Shown here piece after piece: positions 13,316-22,160 of a stretch of DNA of 26,150 bases. The position numbers were made by a program, and so were the translations under genes. Positions within the stretch are counted from its first letter, which is position 1. Each line of letters begins with the position of its first letter. The notes beneath the pieces were generated by a model. The model did not search any database. It was not told where the DNA came from and saw only the letters and a program-made list of their open reading frames with translations. Origin of the DNA: an uncultured Parabacteroides sp. (GTDB lineage: Bacteria; Bacteroidota; Bacteroidia; Bacteroidales; Tannerellaceae); assembly GCF_905196875.1 (NCBI RefSeq), contig NZ_CAJJWO010000070.1, forward strand, positions 1 through 26,150, written 5' to 3'.

Positions 13316-14635
13316 ATGTATACAAGCTACATCGGTAAAAAGTTCCTGAAGATATATAATGAGAAGATGCATACGGATATATCCGCTGAGGAGTTCTTTG
13401 ACCGGATATTTTTCAATCTGTTTTTCAATGACGAGAGGCATCTGATACATGTCAGCAATTCCCCTTTTTTCCAAAAACCGAAAGAAGAGGATGTAAAGAA
13501 ATATGGAAGCAAGCCGCTGGCCCAATATAATAACCTGAAAGTCGCCATAGCCAGCGATGAACCGAACATGTCGATCTTTGTCGGATATGCTGCAAAAGAC
13601 ATGGCGGGAACAACATCCGGACAGATCTCCGGTATGCAGACCTCTATCGACACAGACGAGATGTATGCTTCCTGGATCGGCGAAGCGTTAGCCATTGGCA
13701 TAAGCGGTGGTTTTGCCATCTTATTGGACGAGCCGGAGATTTTATGGCAACTGTTTCGTGGTTGGGAATATTACAGAAAGTATCTGAATCAAACACCTGA
13801 TGTAAAAGACAAACAGATCGAAACCTGGAACGGACATTGGTTATCTCATTGGTGCCGGAAGCTCTATACCGATCTGACTCCGGATAAAGGGTTTTATATC
13901 GTCCCTGCCGAATCGATGGGAAATCTAGCCATACCGACTAAGCCCTGGCTCGAGATCATTATGGCTTTGTCTAAGAAATATCCCCAAAAGGTTATAACCG
14001 CTTATTCATATAACCTATCCCAGACAAACACAACGCTGGGATTTATCAACCTCTATCTCCCGGAAGTCCACTCTTTGTTCGACTTCAGGGATAAACTATT
14101 TTTCAACGGAAAGCAAAGTATCCTGTCTGATGAAGAAATAGAGTCGTTTAACACCTACTACAACTTCAAATCAGCCTGTAAACTGGGTACCATAGGACTA
14201 AAAGCGATTGAACCGGATAAGCTGAGACAATACTTCCCCATAGGCTCCATGCCTTACGCACAAGGGAAAGAGTACAAATTTAACAATGAGGAATCGTATA
14301 TCAATTATGAACTATATAAAATCTGGATTATTGCTATGATAAACAAAACAGAATTACTGGAGCTGGCAACCGCGGTAGCAAAGGCCCTGATAGAGTTTGA
14401 ACGGACAGCGGAGAAAGGCAAAACGGTTTATTCGAACCTGTCGAAAGAGACAAGGAAGTCAAATAAAATAGAAGTCTTCGGGCAGAAGCTCAAAGAAATA
14501 ATGGAATATGAATCTTCTGACAACGAAGTGTTCAGAAAAGCTTTTGTAGAGGCTTATTACATACCTAAAGACTCTTTCCCTCTATTCATGACACTGATAG
14601 ACTTTGAATATACTTATTGGAAATCAAAAAATTAA
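13316..14635 (+). CDS. Cas8-like large subunit of Cascade (by position)
   Basis: A 439-residue protein between cas3 and cas7, where the large subunit (Cas8) is expected. It begins MYTSYIGKKFLKIYNEK and has ISGMQTSIDTDEMYASWIGEALAIGISGG in the middle. Its C-terminal third (from about 340, AMINKTELLELATAVAKALIEF) is rich in helices, as Cas8 proteins often are. Cas8 recognises the PAM and starts R-loop formation. Large subunits diverge strongly, so I assign the role from context, size and lack of any other candidate. It is shorter than many Cas8b proteins. The two-base gap after cas3 indicates one transcript. Confidence 0.65.
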   Translation: MYTSYIGKKFLKIYNEKMHTDISAEEFFDRIFFNLFFNDERHLIHVSNSPFFQKPKEEDVKKYGSKPLAQYNNLKVAIASDEPNMSIFVGYAAKDMAGTTSGQISGMQTSIDTDEMYASWIGEALAIGISGGFAILLDEPEILWQLFRGWEYYRKYLNQTPDVKDKQIETWNGHWLSHWCRKLYTDLTPDKGFYIVPAESMGNLAIPTKPWLEIIMALSKKYPQKVITAYSYNLSQTNTTLGFINLYLPEVHSLFDFRDKLFFNGKQSILSDEEIESFNTYYNFKSACKLGTIGLKAIEPDKLRQYFPIGSMPYAQGKEYKFNNEESYINYELYKIWIIAMINKTELLELATAVAKALIEFERTAEKGKTVYSNLSKETRKSNKIEVFGQKLKEIMEYESSDNEVFRKAFVEAYYIPKDSFPLFMTLIDFEYTYWKSKN

Positions 14636-14655
14636 ACAACCTAATACCCACAGTT

Positions 14656-15723
14656 ATGGACAATCCTTTTATCTATTTACGTGGCCTTCGCCATGCAGAG
14701 CATACAGTATTCGGCGTAAATGACGGACAGAAATACTATTTCGATCCTCAGTTCGGCAGAAGAATGGCTTATTCCAGCGGCCAGCAGGTAAAACGCTCCG
14801 TTATAGAGGCGTTAAACATGCCTTTCGCAGCAATTACATTCAACTGGGAAATCGACAAAAAAGAAAATAAGGCAAACCAGAAAGAGCCTCACTCTCCGTG
14901 CGATCCTTCTTTTACGGATCAACTATTGGGTGGGTATATGAAAGCGGAAAGCGGCAGTATGACGGTAAAGCGTCGCAGCCCCTTATCTGTTTCGGCCATG
15001 CGACCGCTTCATCCTTTATTGGGCGGTATCGAGTCGCCGACTGAAAATATTACCTTCGACAGGACTTCACATCCGGAACACCATACAGTCAAAGTCTATT
15101 GGATGGAAAATAAAAAAAGAGGCAGTGAACTAAGTAAGGAAGAGCTGGACGAATGGCTGACAACCAACAGACGCTCCCTTCCCAACCGGGCTTTTATCCA
15201 GGATCAAACCAGAGCATCCGGCCTTTTCGTCTATGACATCGCCATCGATTTGAGAACCTTATTCTGTGTTTCCACCAATAAACTCGAACCGGAGCTATAT
15301 CCCGAAATCGAAGCCAAGCTTCGGGAACAGGGATGGACCGAAGGTAAAAACATCTTTGGCAACTGCCTGATCTGTCCCAAAGAGAAAAGAGACGAAATAA
15401 TTCCGGCATTAGCAAAAGCAATCATCAACTGGCGTATCACTTCCAACCAGGCACGTACTTTCAGCTTAATGGAAACAGTGGCCATAGCCATCAGCGATGA
15501 TGCAAACCAGATAGCGTATGCCATTCGCGGCGAGTTGAAAGATAACACCGAAAGGCCGGATGCTAAACCGGTAATAGATGAAACCGCCCATGCTGATGTT
15601 TTTGTTACTCCGATTGCCAACAGTTATATCGCCGGCTCGATAGGTTCCGTGGATGCTCTGAAGAAAGCCGAAGAGAAACTGATTGAACTGATCTCTTCTT
15701 TCGATTACGAAAACCAACTATAA
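14656..15723 (+). CDS. cas7: Cas7 (DevR-type) backbone subunit of Cascade
   Basis: A 355-residue protein. I chose the ATG at 14656, giving MDNPFIYLRGLRHAEHTVFG, a normal Cas7 first strand. The upstream ATG at 14617 would add 13 residues overlapping the previous gene. The signature SNQARTFSLMETVAIAI near residue 270 is typical of Cas7/DevR proteins, as is the glycine-rich IANSYIAGSIGSVDAL near the end. Several copies of Cas7 line the crRNA and form the filament of Cascade. It is the last gene of the operon, followed by a strong hairpin. No cas4, cas1 or cas2 follows. Confidence 0.88.
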   Translation: MDNPFIYLRGLRHAEHTVFGVNDGQKYYFDPQFGRRMAYSSGQQVKRSVIEALNMPFAAITFNWEIDKKENKANQKEPHSPCDPSFTDQLLGGYMKAESGSMTVKRRSPLSVSAMRPLHPLLGGIESPTENITFDRTSHPEHHTVKVYWMENKKRGSELSKEELDEWLTTNRRSLPNRAFIQDQTRASGLFVYDIAIDLRTLFCVSTNKLEPELYPEIEAKLREQGWTEGKNIFGNCLICPKEKRDEIIPALAKAIINWRITSNQARTFSLMETVAIAISDDANQIAYAIRGELKDNTERPDAKPVIDETAHADVFVTPIANSYIAGSIGSVDALKKAEEKLIELISSFDYENQL

Positions 15724-15731
15724 TAACCATA

Positions 15732-15766
15732 AAGATATCTCTTACTTTTTTCGTAAGAGATATCTT
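15732..15766. terminator. Perfect 14-bp hairpin after cas7
   Basis: AAGATATCTCTTAC (15732-15745) and GTAAGAGATATCTT (15753-15766) pair perfectly around TTTTTTC. It lies 8 bp after the cas7 stop. There is no T-run after the stem, so it may protect the mRNA end or act as a weak terminator. Confidence 0.5.
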
Positions 15767-15900
15767 CCTCCCAAAACCCACACCCCCGAATTTTCGGTAT
15801 CTGGCAACATTTTGAGGGCAAAGCCCAACTATCTATATTCCAAAATTAATAATCGACATTCCATCTTTACGCAAGATCCGTCCCAGTATCTTTATTAAAT

Positions 15901-15908
15901 TACTTTTG
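15901..15908 (+). promoter_or_regulatory. -7 box of the lipoprotein gene
   Basis: TACTTTTG matches TAnnTTTG, 31 bp before the ATG at 15940. It shows that the lipoprotein gene is not simply read through from the cas operon. Confidence 0.5.
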
Positions 15909-15939
15909 TCCCCCGTTAGAAAAATAAATAAACAAAAAG

Positions 15940-17214
15940 ATGAAAAAGACTTTTTACTTAGTAGCCATAGCCTTTGTTTTAGGGTTGTTCGCTGCATGTG
16001 ATGACGACGACAAGGACATTGACTCGCCTATCGTAAATCCTACACCCAAAGAGCAATGGGGCAAGACACTTCGTGGAGATAATCAGACTTTATTAGCATT
16101 TCCAGATATCTTCGCCGATTATTGGGAATATACCTATTCTTATAAGGATAATCCAAATATCGGACTTCGTCTGACAGGAAAATACCCTAAGTCCCGCTTC
16201 TTCAACTTCACTGTCTATAACGATGAAACACAGATCGATGTATCCAGCATTGAAGACGTGAATGTACAACCCGACGACAGTTCAATCAATCCTTATGTGA
16301 AGGAAACGGCTGATTATGGAGCAAATGGATATACGGTTTACATTATTCCGAAAAGCACACCATCAAGTATGCGTGCTTCCATGAAAAATATATGTGAATT
16401 CCCGGATACACTGAATATGGTATCTGTGTTCATGCGCCTTTATCTGGCGAAAGAATATAGCAATGACGAATTCGGCGGTGTAGACATGCCGGCAATCCAG
16501 GCATTCGATGTAACTACCGGTAAGGATGTAAACTTCCCGAAACGTGAAAAATGCAACATTCATGAATCACTTAAGTTACCGGAAATGGACTTTTCCGCAT
16601 CTACCAAACCACTTCCTTTCATGCGTGCACCGCTGAACCTGATGTATCCGAACAGCCCAGCCGAATATTTATTCACACGTATCAATCTGAAAGAAGGTGA
16701 AGTAGCTACTTTCCGTTTTATACCACCGACGGCTCCTAAGAATGTAAGCGAATATGCCACAGCCGATGTACGGTATTGGTCAGTTTGTCTTGGATCATCT
16801 GAATCTTATTCTTATATATCCGTCTATGACGAGAAATTATCGAAAGTTGACAAAGATGGTTTCGTGACCTTTATTATTGCTGATATTAACTCACCAAAGC
16901 TATCTCAAATCCTTACTAAAGCAAATGAAAATGACGGAACTTATGTGCTGTCCTGGAACCGTAAAGAACAGGGTAACGGAATACTTGCTTTATATCGCAA
17001 TATGGTTATCAATAAGAGCTATAAACACTCTATGCGCGAACAAATGGAATCCATTCCACTAGAAGCTGCCGCCGGTGATATGACAAATTTCAATCCTGCA
17101 ACAATGATTGCCATTTCGGCAATGGGTAATTGGGGCCCTCATGGATCCAAATTCAATGAAGACGAATATTTGAATGAGAACTTCAATTATGCCAGTATCC
17201 GTCCTATACGATAA
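15940..17214 (+). CDS. Secreted lipoprotein of unknown function, possible DUF1254/DUF1214-like fold
   Basis: A 424-residue protein with a lipoprotein signal (lipobox LFAAC, Cys20) followed by DDDDKD, an acidic tag that marks surface export in Bacteroidetes. The mature part contains KYPKSRFFNFTVYND, SSINPYVKE, GYTVYIIPKS and VFMRLYLAK. Their order loosely resembles the DUF1254/DUF1214 type of secreted proteins, but I am not sure of the match. No catalytic motif is evident. It lies directly after the cas operon with its own promoter and terminator, so a link to CRISPR is not supported by the sequence. It is probably an envelope protein. Confidence 0.65.
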   Translation: MKKTFYLVAIAFVLGLFAACDDDDKDIDSPIVNPTPKEQWGKTLRGDNQTLLAFPDIFADYWEYTYSYKDNPNIGLRLTGKYPKSRFFNFTVYNDETQIDVSSIEDVNVQPDDSSINPYVKETADYGANGYTVYIIPKSTPSSMRASMKNICEFPDTLNMVSVFMRLYLAKEYSNDEFGGVDMPAIQAFDVTTGKDVNFPKREKCNIHESLKLPEMDFSASTKPLPFMRAPLNLMYPNSPAEYLFTRINLKEGEVATFRFIPPTAPKNVSEYATADVRYWSVCLGSSESYSYISVYDEKLSKVDKDGFVTFIIADINSPKLSQILTKANENDGTYVLSWNRKEQGNGILALYRNMVINKSYKHSMREQMESIPLEAAAGDMTNFNPATMIAISAMGNWGPHGSKFNEDEYLNENFNYASIRPIR

Positions 17215-17236
17215 TTTCCTCTATTATCTATAAAAC

Positions 17237-17278
17237 AAAGGTGCCATCCCTGTCAAGGGTTTGCGCCTTTCGTTTTTT
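17237..17278 (+). terminator. Rho-independent terminator after the lipoprotein gene
   Basis: AAAGGTGC (17237-17244) and GCGCCTTT (17263-17270) pair with one G-U. An inner CCCT-GTCA-AGGG stem is also present, and TTTTTT follows two bases later. Confidence 0.8.
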
Positions 17279-17315
17279 AACTAAACGGAGTATCTAATCA
17301 ACCGATAATCTTTTA

Positions 17316-17323
17316 TATATTTG
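17316..17323 (+). promoter_or_regulatory. -7 box of the outer-membrane protein operon
   Basis: TATATTTG fits TAnnTTTG, 24 bp before the ATG at 17348. No good -33 box was seen. Confidence 0.5.
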
Positions 17324-17347
17324 TGCCACATATAAACTCTAATTTTT

Positions 17348-17995
17348 ATGAAGCCCAAAAAGTTTCTTTACCTGGCCACATTCTTCATATTACTAATTTC
17401 CGGCTACTTACATGCTGAAGAACCAACAAAGATGCATTCAGTATCTCTACATTTGGGATATGCAAATATGCCAGGCGGGACAGCCGGTTTGACAAATTCA
17501 GCACATAGCTATGAGCGGGATCTCTGTTCGGGGATCTCCTGGGATGCACAATACTATTTACATCCTTTCAGATGGATCGGCTTCGGTTTTCTTTATTCCG
17601 GATATAGTTCGAAAGGCTCTTTAGAGCATAGTTCCGATCACGTATATACACATTATATCGCGCCGCAGTTTGCCTTCTATTGTTTAAGTAGCGAACGGAT
17701 GAATGTACGCCTGAATCTAGGTACCGGTTACCTACGTTATAAAAATAACAGTATGGTATACGAAAAAGAGCGTCGTGTATCCGGCGGACGTATTGCCGGG
17801 AATATCGGGGCTAATGCAGAATATATGCTAACGCCTCGCTGGGGTATTTCGGCTGATGTACAGTATGTATTTACGAATCTAAGGAAAGTAGATTCCAGAT
17901 ATCATGGAGAGACAATCCAGGTCAAGTTCCCGTCGGAAGACCGGCTGAAAGTCTCCAGACTAAACATATCGTTGGGTCTCGGATATCATTTCTAA
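17348..17995 (+). CDS. Outer-membrane beta-barrel protein
   Basis: A 215-residue protein with a cleavable signal peptide (LYLATFFILLISGYLHAEE). Alternating strands follow: HSVSLHLGYANM, ISWDAQYYLHPFRWIGFGFLYSGYSS, MNVRLNLGTGYLRYK and GISADVQYVFTNL. The C-terminus is LNISLGLGYHF, ending in the aromatic residue required for insertion by the BAM machinery. This is the general small outer-membrane barrel family; the ligand is unknown. It is followed 29 bp later by a small lipoprotein, so the two probably form an operon and may work together in the envelope. Confidence 0.8.
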   Translation: MKPKKFLYLATFFILLISGYLHAEEPTKMHSVSLHLGYANMPGGTAGLTNSAHSYERDLCSGISWDAQYYLHPFRWIGFGFLYSGYSSKGSLEHSSDHVYTHYIAPQFAFYCLSSERMNVRLNLGTGYLRYKNNSMVYEKERRVSGGRIAGNIGANAEYMLTPRWGISADVQYVFTNLRKVDSRYHGETIQVKFPSEDRLKVSRLNISLGLGYHF

Positions 17996-18024
17996 TTATA
18001 AGTAACCATTAAATTCGTCACATC

Positions 18025-18465
18025 ATGAAAAAATATATATTCCTTTTATGCTTTCTATCCTTTCTTTTCTCCTGCACAGAAGATGAAACAGTGGATGTCA
18101 CCGTGATGCCGGAAGAAACAACCACCGGTGCCGAAACTTTCGGATGTCTGGTTGACGGCTGGTTATATGTTGGGGGCAGATATAGCACCTTCAATAGCCC
18201 TTCTATCAATTTCGATTATATATCCTACGATGAAACCATGCATGTCAGAGTATGGGTAAAGCCAGACCTGGCCATTAGCTTCTGCATAGAAAACCCGGTC
18301 GAGAACCAGGAGATTCCTTACACTTCATTCTCATGGGGAAATGAAAAGCTACCGGACGGAAAAGTGTTTATTACCCGATACGACAGTAACTCCCAGATCA
18401 TCAGCGGACGCTTTGAAGGCGAGCGTGTAACGTTCGGGCGTTTCGATGTACATTATAATGAATAA
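18025..18465 (+). CDS. Small lipoprotein of unknown function
   Basis: A 146-residue protein with signal peptide and lipobox (FLFSC, Cys17), followed by TEDETVD. The mature part has TFGCLVDGWLYVGGRY and the end QIISGRFEGERVTFGRFDVHYNE, a pattern common in small Bacteroidetes lipoproteins with a single beta-sandwich (DUF6252-like, uncertain). It is the second gene of an operon with the barrel protein. Its stop codon (18463-18465) directly abuts the stop of nhaA on the other strand, with no base in between. Confidence 0.7.
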   Translation: MKKYIFLLCFLSFLFSCTEDETVDVTVMPEETTTGAETFGCLVDGWLYVGGRYSTFNSPSINFDYISYDETMHVRVWVKPDLAISFCIENPVENQEIPYTSFSWGNEKLPDGKVFITRYDSNSQIISGRFEGERVTFGRFDVHYNE

Positions 18466-19818
18466 CTATACTACATTCTTCGGTAGCACCTTCTTCAATA
18501 TCAGATAACCGCAAAGGCCGGAGATGAATGAGCCGGCAAAGACGCCCAGTTTCGCCTGGTTCAATAAGTCGATACCAGCATCCCCCAAACCTGAAAATGA
18601 GAGGTTGGCGATAAACAGGGCTACCGTAAATCCGATACCGCCCAGCATCGACACGCCGAACAAATTCATACGGGTCATTCCAGTCGGCAAAGAGGCCATG
18701 TTCGTACGGGCAAAAAGATAGGTGAAAGAGAAAATCCCCAGTGACTTACCGATAAACAGACCGGCTACAACAGCCAACGGCACATTTACCAATGAGGCAG
18801 GCCGGATATCCCCGAACGTTACCCCTGCATTGACAAACGCAAACAACGGGAGGATCAGGTAATTGACCAACGGATGCAGCTTGTCGGCAATACTCTGCAA
18901 CGGACTGATCGTTTTATCAGCCAGCGAGTGTATATTATTCAGCACCTGTATCTGTGTAGGTGTCAGTACCGCCGCTTTCTTGGATTGGCGAACTTCCGTA
19001 TAATCCAGCATATTCAGATAGCCGGTCATATCGCAGGTAAAGTCATCCAGCTTAATCTTCGGACGGGCAGGAACAGTGAAGGCAACCAATACCCCCGCTA
19101 TTGTCGGATGAATACCCGACTCCAGGAACAATACCCACACGAAGAAACCGACCACATAATAAAACAGGTTATTATTTATCCGCATCTTCCCTCCCACATA
19201 TAATAATGCCAGCAACGCCAACGAGATCAGCAACGGTTGATAGGCAATGTCACCGCTATAAAACAGGGCAATAATAATTATACCGCCGATATCATCGACC
19301 ACCGCCAGTGCCGTCAGGAAAATACGCATACCCAGAGGTACCCGTTTACCCAGCAACCCTAAAACGGCAAGGGCAAAAGCGATATCGGTAGCCATCGGGA
19401 TAGCAGCACCACGTATTTCCGGGGAACTATTACAAACAAGGATATAGAAAAGAACCGGCACGATCATTCCACCGCAAGCGGCTATGACCGGAAGGATCGC
19501 CTTACGTACCGAACTAAGTTCACCTATCAAGACCTCCTGCTTGATCTCCAACCCGATCACAAAAAAGAAGACAGCCATCAGGGCGTCATTCACAAAAGCC
19601 AGCATAGGCATAGGCTCTCCATGATGCGAGAACAGATTGAATTTACCGATCTGAAGATCGATGGGGTAAGACAAGATATGATGATATGCATGCGCCCAGG
19701 GAGAATTAGCCAGGATCATAGCCAGGATAGTGGCCATAAATAATAAAAAACTGGCACTCGATTTCTGTGTCGCGAATCGGCGCAATGGTTTCAGGATAAC
19801 ATTAATAGTACGATCCAT
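18466..19818 (-). CDS. nhaA: NhaA, sodium/proton antiporter
   Basis: A 450-residue inner-membrane protein with about 12 hydrophobic segments. The NhaA hallmarks are present: FFFVIGLEIKQE (85-95), PMATDIAFALAVL (141-153) with Asp145, and ALAVVDDIGGII (170-181) with the ion-binding pair Asp175-Asp176. It exports Na+ or Li+ against protons and is used at alkaline pH or high salt. It is longer than the E. coli protein (388 residues); part of the excess is an insertion around residues 266-310 (DDFTCDMTGYLNMLDYTEVRQS), seen in other Bacteroidetes. It follows a CPA2-type antiporter gene by 60 bp on the same strand, so both may be co-regulated. Confidence 0.96.
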   Translation of the reverse strand: MDRTINVILKPLRRFATQKSSASFLLFMATILAMILANSPWAHAYHHILSYPIDLQIGKFNLFSHHGEPMPMLAFVNDALMAVFFFVIGLEIKQEVLIGELSSVRKAILPVIAACGGMIVPVLFYILVCNSSPEIRGAAIPMATDIAFALAVLGLLGKRVPLGMRIFLTALAVVDDIGGIIIIALFYSGDIAYQPLLISLALLALLYVGGKMRINNNLFYYVVGFFVWVLFLESGIHPTIAGVLVAFTVPARPKIKLDDFTCDMTGYLNMLDYTEVRQSKKAAVLTPTQIQVLNNIHSLADKTISPLQSIADKLHPLVNYLILPLFAFVNAGVTFGDIRPASLVNVPLAVVAGLFIGKSLGIFSFTYLFARTNMASLPTGMTRMNLFGVSMLGGIGFTVALFIANLSFSGLGDAGIDLLNQAKLGVFAGSFISGLCGYLILKKVLPKNVV

Positions 19819-19836
19819 TCTGTGTTTAAAGTTTGC

Positions 19837-19861
19837 GGAGACAGCTTGCTGCCCTGTCTCC
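19837..19861. other. Hairpin between the two antiporter genes
   Basis: GGAGACAG (19837-19844) and CTGTCTCC (19854-19861) form a perfect 8-bp stem with a 9-base loop. No T-run follows on the minus strand. It may attenuate or stabilise the transcript upstream of nhaA. Confidence 0.45.
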
Positions 19862-19878
19862 GTTTATTATTCCAACTA

Positions 19879-21084
19879 TTATTCTTTTTGTTGCTTCTCT
19901 GCCATTTCGAGCTGATAAGCACTACGGGTAAGTTTCTCTACCCAGACAACAAAGATACCAGTTAAAATTAAATTAAACACAATAGTAAGCACAGAAATCA
20001 TCAGGGCGGGACCACCTAAGTTATATCCGAGTGCAATAAATATAATCCCCGCTCCCACTTCTCCACGTGTAAACATACCGATCGACAAGGCCAGACGTTC
20101 ACGTTTGCGTCTGTCGCGGTAAAAGAACAGCGGGAATAATTTTCCGATATTCGACAGGAAAGAGACAATAAGAACATGCAGCAGGATCATCGGCCACGAC
20201 ATCATGGGCTGTGATCCGGTAATCGTTGCCGCTTCTGCCGTTTGTTTGGCAAAGTCGATACCGAAAAACACCGGCATGCTGACTCCCACCAGAAACATGA
20301 ACAGGAAGGATATGCCCGTTGCCACATTATGCTCGACCTTTGTATCGATATGCTTATGTTTCATAATCATACCCAGGACAAATGCCGGCAACAGCACTTC
20401 GATATGGATACTGGCCTCTTCGCCATAAAAATGCTTGGACACGAGATAGACACCCTGCGTAATGGCCAGCGTTATAACCGCATAGAGCAGGATCGCTTTC
20501 CAGTCCTGACGCATGTTATACGACCCCATCTTCTTCCATCCGAGCATAAGCAGCACCATCACGATCAGGATAATAACACCTAGTTGCCAACGCATTCCCA
20601 CCATCATGATCTGAAGCGGGATCATCAATAAAATAGTATCGAGGTCGTCGAAGATGGCCAATACCTGTACTTTTTTATAGACCCAGGAAGCCTTCAATCC
20701 GGCAGCAGCAAGCATAGTAAACAGGATACCGGCAGAGGTAGGTGCGGCAAAACGGCTTAACAGCAGGTTCTCTTTCCAGGCTTCACCACTCGACCAGTAG
20801 ATGTCGGGTAGTAGCACGAACATATAATACAATGCAACAAATATCCAGGGAAAGGCTGCAGTAGCCATTGCGATAAAGTAATCCTCCGTATAAGATTTCC
20901 AACGGGTCTTATCCATTTCAAACTCCCGGCCTACGTTAATCATAATAAAGGCCAGACACACATACAATAGTGTATTGGACACCGTCTTCACCATCGAATA
21001 ATTCTCTCCTACCATCGTAGGAAGAAATTGCGATACGACCAGACCAATCACTAAGAAAAAAGAAAATAAAAGAATCTTCTTCAT
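19879..21084 (-). CDS. CPA2-type cation/proton antiporter
   Basis: A 401-residue membrane protein with about 12 hydrophobic segments. Typical sequences are AAPTSAGILFTMLAAAGL (113-130), IFDDLDTILL (144-153) with Asp146/147/149 in the ion-binding segment, and SIGMFTRGEVGAGIIF near the end. These are features of the Na+/H+ (CPA2, KefB-like) antiporter superfamily. It has no C-terminal RCK/TrkA regulatory domain. Na+ or K+ specificity cannot be read from the sequence. It lies directly upstream of nhaA on the same strand. A -7 box (minus strand TACTTTTG, 21122-21129) precedes the start. Confidence 0.85.
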   Translation of the reverse strand: MKKILLFSFFLVIGLVVSQFLPTMVGENYSMVKTVSNTLLYVCLAFIMINVGREFEMDKTRWKSYTEDYFIAMATAAFPWIFVALYYMFVLLPDIYWSSGEAWKENLLLSRFAAPTSAGILFTMLAAAGLKASWVYKKVQVLAIFDDLDTILLMIPLQIMMVGMRWQLGVIILIVMVLLMLGWKKMGSYNMRQDWKAILLYAVITLAITQGVYLVSKHFYGEEASIHIEVLLPAFVLGMIMKHKHIDTKVEHNVATGISFLFMFLVGVSMPVFFGIDFAKQTAEAATITGSQPMMSWPMILLHVLIVSFLSNIGKLFPLFFYRDRRKRERLALSIGMFTRGEVGAGIIFIALGYNLGGPALMISVLTIVFNLILTGIFVVWVEKLTRSAYQLEMAEKQQKE

Positions 21085-21121
21085 TATTCTATCAGCTATT
21101 TTTGTTTAGATTTTGAGAGAA

Positions 21122-21129
21122 CAAAAGTA
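21122..21129 (-). promoter_or_regulatory. -7 box of the antiporter genes
   Basis: The minus strand reads TACTTTTG (TAnnTTTG), 38 bp before the ATG at 21084. It could drive both antiporter genes. Confidence 0.5.
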
Positions 21130-21186
21130 AGAAATTCCTCTCAAATCGAAAATAGCTGACAGCCCATGTTTCAGATTATTAATAAT

Positions 21187-21783
21187 TTACTTGAGATAGG
21201 CCGACTCTACTTTCAGTAACCGGTTCTTTAATCGTTCGGATTCTCCCTTTCGGATACGAAGGGTCATTTCACAATCCATTTCGAACTTCTGCGAAACGAT
21301 CATGGGATTATCTTCTTTTACGATCCGCATAATGCCGTTCAGATAAGGGTATTCGAAAGCGACAGTGATATCTTCATCCACCGTGCGTTCCTCGATCTCG
21401 GCGGCGGCAATCGCTTCGGCGGCGGCCGTTCGGTAAGCGACGATCAGGCCGCTGGTGCCCAACTCGATCCCTCCGAAATAACGGACAACGATAATCAGGA
21501 TATCGGTTAACTCATTGGAATTGATCTGCCCCAGGATCGGTTTACCGGCTGTGGAAGACGGCTCTCCATCGTCGTTCGACCGGAAAGTCTGACGATCGGC
21601 TCCCAGCATATAGGCCCAGCATACGTGGCGGGAGTCATAATATTGTTTACGGTATTTATCCAGTTCTTCTTTCACCTCTTCGACCGTACGCACGGGGATG
21701 GCATACGAGATAAAGCGGCTGCGCTTCTCTGTGTAATAGCCCTCTGCTACTTGTTTTATGGTTCTGTAACTGTCGTCTGCCAT
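21187..21783 (-). CDS. yigZ: YigZ/IMPACT family protein
   Basis: A 198-residue protein of the UPF0029/IMPACT family, of the usual length. The N-terminal domain shows KRSRFISYAIPV (19-30), HVCWAYMLG, NDDGEPSSTAGKPILGQI and VVRYFGGIELGTSGLI, all hallmark segments. The C-terminal part is the smaller DUF1949 ferredoxin-like domain. Its role in bacteria is not firmly known; relatives act in translation control in eukaryotes. The gene starts 3 bp after the stop of the preceding small gene, so the pair forms one transcript. Confidence 0.93.
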   Translation of the reverse strand: MADDSYRTIKQVAEGYYTEKRSRFISYAIPVRTVEEVKEELDKYRKQYYDSRHVCWAYMLGADRQTFRSNDDGEPSSTAGKPILGQINSNELTDILIIVVRYFGGIELGTSGLIVAYRTAAAEAIAAAEIEERTVDEDITVAFEYPYLNGIMRIVKEDNPMIVSQKFEMDCEMTLRIRKGESERLKNRLLKVESAYLK

Positions 21784-21786
21784 CGA

Positions 21787-22005
21787 TCAATCCGGAATAT
21801 GGGTTTGCTGTTCTTCGCGGAAGGCCCGGAAGTCTTTCATTATCTCTTCGATCTCTTCTATGAAGTAAGGATCTTTAACATTTTTCTTTACTTCAGCGTA
21901 ATATGTTTCAATAGCCGCCAAAGCACATATATCTTGTCCGCGCAACAGGAAATAGGGTTCTTCCTTTTCCACGCATTGCTTGATCATTTGGATAGGATTC
22001 TTCAT
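21787..22005 (-). CDS. Small conserved protein upstream of yigZ
   Basis: A 72-residue soluble, acidic, helical protein (MKNPIQMIKQCVEKEEPYF, ..IETYYAEVKKN.., EIMKDFRAFREEQ). I chose the ATG at 22005, because a promoter box lies immediately upstream (22023-22030) and the frame beyond it has no sensible N-terminus. No domain recognised. Its tight coupling to yigZ (3 bp) is all that hints at a role. Confidence 0.7.
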   Translation of the reverse strand: MKNPIQMIKQCVEKEEPYFLLRGQDICALAAIETYYAEVKKNVKDPYFIEEIEEIMKDFRAFREEQQTHIPD

Positions 22006-22022
22006 TTCATTATCGTTTTGTG

Positions 22023-22030
22023 CAAAAGTA
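22023..22030 (-). promoter_or_regulatory. -7 box of the small gene and yigZ
   Basis: The minus strand reads TACTTTTG (TAnnTTTG), with the expected start of transcription near 22016, only about 11 nt before the ATG at 22005. Confidence 0.55.
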
Positions 22031-22160
22031 TAAAAATACAGAGAAACAGCAAAACAAACTGAGTTAAGAGAAATATCCATTAAAGTTTAAGGCGTGAGTA
22101 CTCCTTTATTTAACTTTTTTGCTTTTCTTTGTAGAATCATACAAACAAAACATAATAACT

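Noticed and set aside
14617..14655. Upstream start for cas7
   Set aside because: It would overlap the previous gene by 19 bases and add residues before the first Cas7 strand; 14656 fits better.
15940..17214. Lipoprotein next to the cas operon as a CRISPR accessory gene
   Set aside because: It has its own promoter and terminator and a surface lipoprotein signal; adjacency alone does not support a CRISPR role.
18466..21084. Tandem NhaA and CPA2 antiporters as an unusual system
   Set aside because: Two complete, ordinary transporters; a shared pH/sodium role is plausible but nothing is odd in the sequences.
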